Under the pieces are notes generated by a model, which saw nothing but the letters and a program-made list of their open reading frames with translations, did not search any database and had not been told where the DNA came from. DNA of 64,000 nt from Ampelocalamus luodianensis (Eukaryota; Streptophyta; Magnoliopsida; Poales; Poaceae): positions 62,001-126,000 of the forward strand of contig JAYEVH010000131.1 in NCBI GenBank assembly GCA_036346255.1, written 5' to 3'. Positions 44,297-52,492 of this stretch are shown in pieces (position 1 is the stretch's first letter; each line of letters opens with the position of its first letter). The position numbers and the translations under genes are program-made.

Positions 44297-45740
44297 TGTA
44301 ATATCCCATTTTTAACTAAGAGAGAAAAGAGTTTTGGAGAGGAGGATTGACATAAATTGTTTTTAGCATGAATCTCGGGAGGGATTTTGAATAATTGAGA
44401 GAACCTGGACCATGGGCTATCGGGCCACGGTGCTTGGCCCAAGAAAGGGACAGCTGGCCAAGGGAGGGGGCAGCAAACCCTAACCCTTCCCCTCCCCTTT
44501 GGGCCCCTCCCTCCTCTCCCATTAGCAGCTACCACATCTCCTCCCCTTGCGTCCCCTCCCCCCCCTCCTCCCCTTTCTAGCAAGCCAAACCTCTCCTTGC
44601 TGCCCTCCTCTCTTTTGTAGCCATGGTTGTTGATGAGTGGTGCCGACCAAAGAAGGGAGAAGAAGAAGAAAGGAAGAGGAGAAGGGGATTTCGTGGGAAT
44701 TTGCTGGGATTTTACCTCCCTCATCTTGATCTTCAAGGGCGGAGTGACCTTGGGATTGGTTTCACCTTCTTTACCTTCCAAATTGTGGCAACGCGAAAGG
44801 CAAGTATAGTTTGAGTCAACTTGGTGTTTGTTGGTTCAAAATTGGTTATATGATTATGACATGATTAAATCTTATGATGTACAAGTATTTCCGTTCTTTA
44901 CATGCTTCCGTTCATTGTTGATATCAAATTGCAAGTGTGAGAGAATTCACTCATTTCATTACCTTTATTTCAAGCATTCATGCTTAACCCACAGGAGTGG
45001 GTATTGAGATCCCCATATTTTAAATATGGGCAACTAGATCCCCGTATGAAAGATTTTTTATACGGGCCTTGGATCCCCGTATTTTGAGAATGCGGGCCTG
45101 AGTGAACACCAACAGGTGTTACACTGGTTATACCGGTATATGTAGAAGAGAAGTGGAGATATATGCATCTTTCATCATATTCATAGTATATTCCCATGTA
45201 TGGGACAATTTGAGAATGATTTATATCCGATTTAATATTTATGTTTTGTATTCGATTCAATGTTTCTTATGCCATTCGTTCGTATTTGCTGAGTCTTGGA
45301 CTCACTCTTGCCAGTTTTGTTTTTAGGTGATCGTTGAGGACGATACGTTGTAGAAGGGAGTAGATCATATGAAGAAACCCACATTATCACATACTTCACT
45401 AATTAAATAATATTTCTGTTGCCATCTTTCATTTGAAAATTATTGAATGTAATAATTGGATTCATGGTATTTCTATTGCTCGTCCTTAATGTTTATTCAT
45501 GCTAGTTGATGGCTTTAAATTATCCAGACGTATTCATGATTTTGATCCGCTTGTTTGAAATGTTATAAACTGAAATTTAGTATTTAAATCGTTGCTGAAA
45601 TTTAGGTTATTTGAGTTATCAGAATTGTTTTGTAATAAAGTTGTCATTAGTTGTTGATTTGTGGAGAAAAATCTATAGTGTTGATATTAGTGTTAGTAGT
45701 TTAGGTTGCAGCTTGGCTTCCGCATAGCCAGGGTGTTACA
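44297..45740 (+). mobile_element. Solo LTR (gypsy, related to element 2), 1444 bp
   Basis: Starts TGTAATATCCC, ends GGGTGTTACA, and is flanked by the perfect duplication ACAAC (44292-44296 and 45741-45745). With the LTR and one copy removed, the helicase frame continues without a break. There is no internal region, so recombination between two LTRs left this one behind. Its stem-loop array matches that of the gypsy 2 LTR in order, which gives the plus orientation. Confidence 0.92.
44987..45140 (+). other. Array of six stem-loops in solo LTR
   Basis: ACCCAC/GTGGGT (44987-45002), CCCATAT/ATATGGG (45012-45030), CCCGTAT/ATACGGG (45041-45066), CCCGTAT/ATGCGGG with one G-T pair (45076-45096), ACACC/GGTGT (45106-45119) and the palindrome TATACCGGTATA (45129-45140). 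The order equals that of gypsy 2, read in LTR sense. Arms differ between the families but pairing is kept. Confidence 0.7.
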
Positions 45741-46080
45741 ACAACATGCTAAGAAGAGGGTTTTTCTACCCTGGATACCTTTATGCCCATTTGATGATGA
45801 AATGTTCCCCTTCAAGTTCAAGAGAAAGCAGTTTCTAATTAGGCTAAGTTTTGCTATGACAATTAATAAGGCGCAAGGCCAAACTATCCCGAATGTTGGT
45901 GTGTACCTCCGAGGTCTTGTTTTCTCACATGGACACTCTATGTTGTGCTTTCGCGAGCTACTGATAGGAGGAATATAAGAATACTTGTTGCACGGGAAAA
46001 GGATAGGACTTTCATATCTGCCCAAACATGTACCAAGAATATCGTTTATAACGATGTTCTTACATCCTAGTTGGCTTTTG

Positions 46081-46339
46081 TACTATTTTGAATGTATTTG
46101 GTTTGTATTCATGTTGGAAGAGAAACCATACAAACTATTGTAATGTGAAGATTTGTATTCGATTTGTTTTACTTACAACCGTGTAAATAAAAAAATATTT
46201 CCTATGTGATCCTTTGTTATTTGCTATTGGCATCCTTGTCAAGATGTATATCTCATTGGAATGTTTATGCTTAACACAAGTTACAAAACATAATTTGTTC
46301 GTATTTGATTTCTTTTTGACAAATTGTTTGTCGTTTCAG
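46081..46339. other. Spacer between RepHel and RPA-like genes
   Basis: AT-rich, no coding signal. It probably includes the 3' UTR of the helicase gene and the leader of the RPA-like gene (TTTCAG acceptor at 46334-46339). Confidence 0.4.
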
Positions 46340-47420
46340 CATGATGTCGGTTAGGAACCTTTCTACTTGTAGAGTCTATGCTCCCTTTGATGCCCCTACG
46401 CCATCCCAGTCTAGGTAAGTTTTTTCGAAGGCACATTTATGCATATTTCCTTTTTTGTTTCAGTTAATTTTTGCATATTTGCATGTAATGAATGTGGTTG
46501 ATAATTTCTCTTTTGTAGATGCATCCACTTTCATGAGTTGGGTGCAGATAGCATACACTTTACGTGGGACTTTCGTGTGTACGTAGTGCACAAATTCCCT
46601 GTGCGAGAGGTTATGTCTGGACCTATGCTTCAAATTATAGTTGCTGATGAGAATGTGTGTATCGATATTTACTTTAATATTTATTAGACATACATTTTTT
46701 TTTAATTTTTCTACCAAGAACATTTCATACATTGACCGTATGCTTTCTGCATTTCTATTAGGGCATGAAAATGAAAGTTTTCTGCTTCGATAGACAAGCA
46801 CACAGATTTGATCGATTACTTGTGGAGGGAAATTCGTATGCGGTCCATGTAAACGTTGATCCAAATCCCAATGAATTTCGCTTCCTTGGGAAAGAGCTTG
46901 AATTAAGATTCATGTACCAAACTACAGTTCAACAATTGAGCAATTTTATTTAGTTTTCTGATCTCCCTACCTACCTCATGTATTTTGAAGAGGTTTATCA
47001 GAAACCAAATAAGTCAATTATTGGTAAGATCTCTGTTTTCACATATTGTATCTTCTCAAATAATAGACTTTTTGTTTTGTTGCTTCTCACAATTGTAATA
47101 CTTGATGCAACTTTAGCGAGATGTGGTCAGTTTGGTTGTACATGTTAGTACAATTCAGCACATCAACAGCTTCCCACGTCGTATATCGATGAGAGAATTA
47201 TGCATCATGGATGACAGGTACAAGTAGCACAATAATGAATCTACTTTCTTAAAAGAAAATATATTATATTACATATCTTTCACTAGGTCGATGTTTTCTG
47301 TGCATTAGCTATAACTTACTATCCGTGCGTGTTTGGGATGGACTTATTATACGATATCTAACACGGTTGAGACTTGTGGGTGAAAAGCACCATGTTTTGG
47401 CCGTAACAATGTTAAAGAAG
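46340..47420 (+). pseudogene. RPA-like single-strand DNA-binding protein of the Helitron
   Basis: Exons can be followed by GT-AG borders: 46340-46414 (MMSVRNLSTCRVYAPFDAP), 46519-46654 (FTWDFRVYVVHKFPVREVM, then MLQIIVADEN), 46762-47023 (GMKMKVFCFDRQAHRFDRLL, AVHVNVDPNPNEFRFLGKEL) and about 47119-47217 (SFPRRISMRELCIMDD). The fold type is the DUF223/OB-fold of plant RPA70-like proteins carried by Helitrons. A TAG at 46951 and a decayed 3' part make it non-functional. It would coat single strands during rolling-circle replication. The later part to 47900 has only traces. Confidence 0.65.
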
Positions 47421-48224
47421 AATAGTAAGTATGGTATGTGTAGAGCTATTACGATCTTATTCTTAGAACTCGACAAATTGCTATAATATACTAATCCTAT
47501 ATACTATATTGTTGAAAAGGTTGCTTGATGACAATGGGATTTAGCAATTTTTTCTTTTGACCTCAAGTTGCTGGTGCATAAGAGCTTCAAAGCAATCAAC
47601 CCTGTAAATATTGTGTGCGCATCTTTCATAATTTAATCGATACTCCATTTTAAAAAAATTACAACAAGTAGTGCTGCACGATGTGAACGTAAGGAACTTT
47701 GCCATGCATGCTGTTGACATAACGAATGATGCACTTGCTAGAATGTTTGTACATTAATAACGTAAACAAGTTACTCAATCTTTTGACATCTCTTACATAT
47801 AATATACAATAGATTTATGATGTTTAACTTTTGTTTGTCATTTTGTAGAGTGTGCTTACTTTGTCTTTACGTAATAAGCTAGAGATAAGGATGGGTCTTC
47901 TATAAGGCTACCGCATCAACTTCATTCTTAAATTTTCATTTATGTTTCTGTTTAATGCATGATGTCTACTTTATCTGTTAGTTTGTACTTAATTTACATG
48001 ATAGTATATCAATTATTTATGTATTGAAGTAAATTATGAGAAAATATTGTTTATTACCATTCATTTTCAGAATTATCGCACAAAGTTCTTGTTTTATCAT
48101 GTTGTACTAATGTGATGCGTGTATGTATCATCATCTTTTGATTGCTTGATTCACTTTATATATTAAAGAAAAATATTATTTCTATAATTTAGAGTTCCGT
48201 TGCAACGCACAAGTATCCTACTAA
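47421..48224. other. 3' part of the truncated Helitron
   Basis: AT-rich, no open gene. It ends with the terminal CCGTTGCAACGCAC word (48197-48210) and CTAA. Confidence 0.45.
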
Positions 48225-49299
48225 TTATACATTGGCATACACAAATGATGTCCATACATATATTTCCATATATTTTCGTACATGTCCATAGATTCCATAC
48301 ACTTTGATAAGAAAATGTCAGAGAAGAGGTCATAGATCTTCTGTCTACATCTTTTTCTCCTTATGCTGTTGCTGCTGCTTGACCTTGAACAATAATCAAC
48401 ATTTCAGAACTCAGAAGTAATCATTGTGGAATGCAAGCAATAGGAATGTCTTTACTAGAGTTAATGAAGAACCACAGAGACGACTCACCACAAAAAATGG
48501 AGTATAGAAGAAACAAACTATGTATTCCACAAATTGTTGCTTAGACTAGATTTTTATATGCTAGATAGTGGATTTGAAAATTCTTGATGCCTTGCTGCCC
48601 TTAAAATACTCAAATGAGTAAACAGCCTAGTTGACAACAAAAACAACAGCAAGTGAGCCACCTGGACGAAAAGAAGGAAATCCTAATATTATGTAATCAA
48701 GTTTCTTCCTCCAAACTAACAGTTGAGCTTTTAAGATGACAACAGAGAATGAGATGTACAGAATCTATTGTAGAGCATTGTAGCTTCTTTTAACAGTTAG
48801 TTTAATACAAACTTTTATGTGGGAAATTGGGAACATGAATCAGAGCCTACTGTTTTTCTACAAAAACAACAATAATATTCTTGCCTCAGAAATTTTCAAG
48901 AGGAAATCATCTGGTTTCTACCAAACACAAAAATCCTTGTAAATGACAGGTTTCATCTATTTTTCTTACCACCTAGGCTAAAGCATTTACTACTAGTCAA
49001 AGCATGAACCAAACAACAAGATCACAGATTTTATAGTCAAAGCATGAACCAAACAACAAGATCACAGATTTTCTTACTGCCAGTCAGATCAAATAATCAA
49101 CGTGGAAATTACCAATGGCGATTGAGGGTGCTGCAAATCACGACGGGGACTCAAGGACACTGGGGATGAATAGCTTGTGGTGGCCGGCGCAAGGGGATCT
49201 CTAGCTGAGCATTGCAATAGTCGCTGGGGCACATGGGTGCGAGAGGACGCCGGCAAGCAACTCACAGAGCAGTGTGTATTGGGCTCAGGATACCACCAG
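48225..49299. other. Unassigned interior of the CACTA-like element
   Basis: AT-rich to about 49090, then a GC-richer piece that continues on the far side of Pack-MULE 2 (51196-51340), so the MULE split it. It resembles the 5' part of a minus-strand gene but no family is recognised. Confidence 0.35.
48995..49074. repeat. Tandem repeat, 40-bp unit, two copies
   Basis: AGTCAAAGCATGAACCAAAC at 48995 recurs at 49035 with the following AACAAGATCACAGATTTT. The copies are identical over nearly the whole unit. Confidence 0.92.
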
Positions 49300-49540
49300 A
49301 GAAACAGGGCAAAATTTGATATATACAACTGAGAAATATGTCACTTCGGAATATGCCACTCAGTATGTTGAAATTAGAAATATGTCAGTCTAGTTTCTTT
49401 CTCCTTTGAAATTTGCCATTATCTTTTGCTCCTATTTTCTTTTCTTTTCTCTTATTTTTCATCTATTCATTAGTGAACTACCTATTTTGCCCCTCATCTA
49501 TCAACTCCATGCCTTCTGCGGTTCTGCCCCTTCTCCTCCT

Positions 49541-49940
49541 CTTAACACGAGCTGAACCAGGGCGCTGAGCTCAGGCAAGACCGGCCCAAGAGCGCCTCCT
49601 TGCTCCAGCTTGTCGACGGACAGCCAGTGCAGGCTCCTCAGCATGGCAGCGAGCCGGTGGGATGCTCCGGTGACAGCAGCCGACCTCATGACGGTGTCGA
49701 TGTAGCATGTGTCGGCCACGGCCGCTCTCGGCGTCGTCTGCGACACGGCGCGCAGAAGGTGGGCGTGCGCCGGGCCGAACCTGGACCGGTCGGGTGGTAT
49801 AACGGGCACCGCCCTTGAGCCCCGCGCACTGGCACGCGTAGAGGAGCTTGATGAGGCGGAGGCCTGGCGAGGCGAGCACGAGGACGGTGTCGGCGAGGCG
49901 GAGGTTGCATTCCACCGCGGAGTCGAGCTGGGAGTATGTC
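49541..49940 (-). pseudogene. AMP-binding enzyme fragment, left arm
   Basis: The minus strand reads YSQLDSAVECNLRLADTV, LASPGLRLIKLLYACQCAGL, then in another frame VIPPDRSRFGPAHAHLLRAV and ASHRLAAMLRSLHWLSVDKL. This is the start of an ANL-superfamily (acyl-CoA synthetase-like) adenylation domain, in the style of long-chain fatty acyl-AMP ligases. It lacks about 21 bp present in the right arm and has a frameshift. No adenylation motifs further downstream are included. Confidence 0.68.
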
Positions 49941-50544
49941 AGTGCAGTGTACGACATAGCTGAAATGAGAGTATCTTTGTCTCTCTGGCTGTTCTGTGAT
50001 TTTCATTATAGAACAGGCGATTCAGGCATACCGTAAAAGCAGCTGTTAACTTGGTGTATGATGTAAAGAAAGAGCCTTCAGTTATTGCAAAATCAATGTC
50101 TTCAACGTTCTCACTTAGCTAGTACATTTTGAGACACTCAACTAGTACATTTTCTGCTACCCTTCTCACGCTGCTTGATGCAAGCTGCTGGTGCTCGTTG
50201 AGGGGCAGAATTCCTATATTTGCAGTTCACCTCTGAGTCTTGGTAGCTTTGTTCTTCTCCTTGCTGCATTATATACATTTATATTGGTTGCCGCCGCCGG
50301 CCCCGTCCCATGAGCGACTCCTTATCCACCATTGCTGTCTTCTGTATGTTCTTGCAGACCAAACAACAATTCGCCGTCGTCATCAGGTGACCCTGGATCG
50401 GCCGGAGCCTACCGGCTCTGCCAACTAGAGATAAACATCAACAGGCCAGGATATGCCGCATCATTACTTCTTCACCCACAAAATATATCTGTGAATGCCA
50501 GGGTGTGAATATACTCGAACAGATATGCTGCACCATATCTGTTC
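49941..50544. other. Spacer of Pack-MULE 2
   Basis: The loop between the two arms. It has the direct repeat CTAGTACATTTT (50118 and 50142) and an AT/GC mixed stretch with no recognised protein. In a transcript it would be the hairpin loop. Confidence 0.5.
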
Positions 50545-50996
50545 GACATACTCCCAGCTCGACTCCGCGGTCGAATGCATGGCGTCCAACCTCCTCGGAA
50601 CGCTCCGCCGAGTCGACACCGTCGTCGTGCTCACCTCGCCGGACCTCCGCCTCGTCAAGCTCCTCTTCGCGTGCCAGCGCGCGGGGCTCAAGGCGGTGCC
50701 CGTTATACCACCCGACCGGTCCAGGTTCGGCCCGGCGCACGCCCACCTTCTGCGTGCCGTGTCGCAGACGACGCCGAGGGCGGCCGTGGCCGACGTATGC
50801 TACATCGACGCCGTCATGAGGTTGGCTGCCGTCGCCGGAGCATCCCACCGGCTCGTTGCGTGCTGAGGAGCCTGGACTGGCTGTCCGTCGACGAGCTGGA
50901 GCAAGGAGCCGCTCTTGGGCCGGTCTTGCCTGAGCTCAACGCCCTGGTTCAGCGCGTGTTAAGAGAAGGGGTAGAAGGCATGGAGTTGATAGATAA
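50545..50996 (+). pseudogene. AMP-binding enzyme fragment, right arm
   Basis: The plus strand reads LDSAVECMASNLLGTLRRVD, VVVLTSPDLRLVKLLFACQR, then VIPPDRSRFGPAHAHLLRAV, and after a frame change near 50862 VLRSLDWLSVDELEQGAALG. It is the mirror copy of the left arm. Both come from one donor region and have since diverged by scattered substitutions. The donor gene is not in the window. Confidence 0.68.
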
Positions 50997-51186
50997 GAGG
51001 CAAAATAGGTAGTTCACTGATGAATAGATGGAAAATAAAAGAAAAGAAAAGAAAATGAGAGAAAAATAGATATAATGATAAATTTTAAAGAAGAAAGAAA
51101 CTGAAGTGACATATTTCTAATTTCAACATACTAAGTGACATATCTCGAAGTAGCATGTTTCTCAGTGACATATATCAAATTTTGCC

Positions 51187-52301
51187 GAGAAACAGAGGGG
51201 TGAGGGAGGGGGAGAGGAAGAGGATCTGTTTTGAGATGGAGCCATTCAACACCTATGGAGATGAGGCTACTTATGAGGGAGCAGAGCTAAACTTCTCAAA
51301 CAACAGTGCATTTGTTTCTTAATGAATTTCCTTTTGTTGCCAATGAGAATTGGTTTACCTAAAGCAATACTTGTGTTTGCAAATTTAAAGACTTTGGAAC
51401 CGAGAAAGAGACGGGAACCAAAATTTTGAAAGTCCACCAAAAAATTTTATGACGGATAAATAGAATTGTCATAGAACATGTCTTTCATTGACGAAAATGT
51501 TTCCTTCGTCATAGATGATTTACTTCATACACACATGAATCATGCCTCTCGTCAAAAAGTTACATGAATCATGTCATTACAGATGTTACTACATATCACG
51601 CATAATACAAGTGGAAAATTACGTTACATAGGATAATTAGCACACCTTCCCAGATGCGTGAACTAAGCGGCTCTTAGCTCGGGACTTAGTTCCACTCTCA
51701 AAGTATGGTAAGTAAAGAAAATTTCAATGAATCGTCCATGTATAAATCTAATGCTATATTCTTGATCAACTACATTAGTGTTGTCAATAATCAATTTGAA
51801 CATAACTTTGCAACTCTTAACATATATTCAGTCTTTGCACAGGTCATGGCTTGTTACTGCATCGCATTAAAGATGTAGTTATATAACACGTAACATACCA
51901 GAAAAATAAAACTATGAAAATGGATAAATTGGATTCTTTTGAGTATATTAAATAAATTTAGTGAGATTAAGAATAAAGTAAAATGACTATAGTGTCCCTT
52001 TAGTTTAATCACTTGTAAAATTTCTCAAATAAAAAAATATTAGTTCAAATAAATGTTTGCTCAATTTAATATGTAGTATTCAGGCAAAGTATCATCGATT
52101 AGAAATTTTGAGAATAGAGACACATTTATCTATTGTTATCTTTTGTGATGACAACTTGGTTACAATTCCTTTTATGACAATTATAATGTTATTTATATGA
52201 CATATTTTTCCAAAACGTCGCAAATTTATATGACCAACTTACCATACCCAACTTAATGACATAACCATTGACATCGTCACAAATAATCTACTATACATGA
52301 C
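51187..52301. other. Right part of the CACTA-like element
   Basis: First the continuation of the MULE target sequence, then AT-rich DNA with TATGACG/GTCATA words from 51440 on. No gene. Confidence 0.45.
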
Positions 52302-52492
52302 ACTTTTACATTCCGTCAAAACGATTTCTGTCGTAGGAGCATAGTACAAAACAAAAACCGGACCAGACCGGCGGTCCAACCAGAAAAAACCGGGATCAGA
52401 GCCTAGTCTGGATACACGACAGTTTTACATTCCGATAAAACGATTTCTGTCGTAGGAGCATAGTACAAAAAAACCAGACCAAACTAGCCGTC
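52302..52492. repeat. Duplicated CACTA-like right end, 119-bp period
   Basis: TTTTACATTCCG, AAACGATTTCTGTCGTAGGA and GCATAGTAC occur at 52304-52350 and again from 52423, followed in both by Lys/Asn-type A-rich DNA and ACCAGACC. The second copy is cut at 52492 by the LTR of gypsy 3. Confidence 0.88.

Larger units (their letters stand above)
42500..46080 (+). pseudogene. Helitron RepHel, PIF1-like helicase, broken
   Basis: Readable parts: pre-helicase LLNYVMDATPFEKLRTVDGV and LRSLWDRHLEAMSDNF-like text (42740-43200); Walker A as GPRGTGKTF near 43300 (Arg in a usually Gly position); Walker B IIIWDEAS near 43534; FGGDFKHVLLVVPKG (43650); a long open stretch to IVLGQ at 44296; and after the solo LTR HAKKRVFLPWIPLCP and SFAMTINKAQGQTIPNVGVYL (45745-45910). 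Stops near 42587, 42627, 42947, 43208 and 43591 and frame changes kill it. In Helitrons the protein unwinds DNA during rolling-circle transposition. Confidence 0.85.
42500..48224 (+). mobile_element. Truncated Helitron with RepHel and RPA-like genes
   Basis: Contains the helicase end of a Helitron RepHel protein and then an RPA-like gene, the pairing known for plant autonomous Helitrons. The 3' end is CTAA at 48221-48224, followed by T, preceded by CCGTTGCAACGCACAAG, close to the usual Helitron terminal hairpin. The replication initiator (Rep) domain and 5' terminus are absent, so it is 5' truncated at about 42500. A solo LTR splits the helicase. Confidence 0.75.
49309..51186. mobile_element. 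Pack-MULE 2: inverted repeat with captured AMP-binding fragment
   Basis: Perfect 9-bp duplication GAGAAACAG (49300-49308 and 51187-51195). Ends GGCAAAATTTGATATAT and its reverse. The inverted arms are 49309-49940 and 50545-51186, so they include both AT-rich termini and the captured coding piece; the spacer is 604 bp. No transposase is present. MULEs with long inverted repeats that include gene fragments can give hairpin RNA when read through. Confidence 0.88.
41781..52340. mobile_element. CACTA-like composite element
   Basis: The left end reads CACCACAACAAATTTGAAG and the right end, in reverse, CTCCTACGACAGAAATCG; both look like decayed forms of the CACTA(C)-ACA-AAAT ends of grass CACTA elements. 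Both sides have many TATGACG/GTCATAA words over several hundred bases (41800-42170 and 51420-52320), as in CACTA subterminal arrays. The 3-bp flanks are CAA and CAT. No CACTA transposase is seen; the inside is a truncated Helitron, a Pack-MULE and unrecognised DNA. The termini are imperfect, so the class is an inference. Confidence 0.5.
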
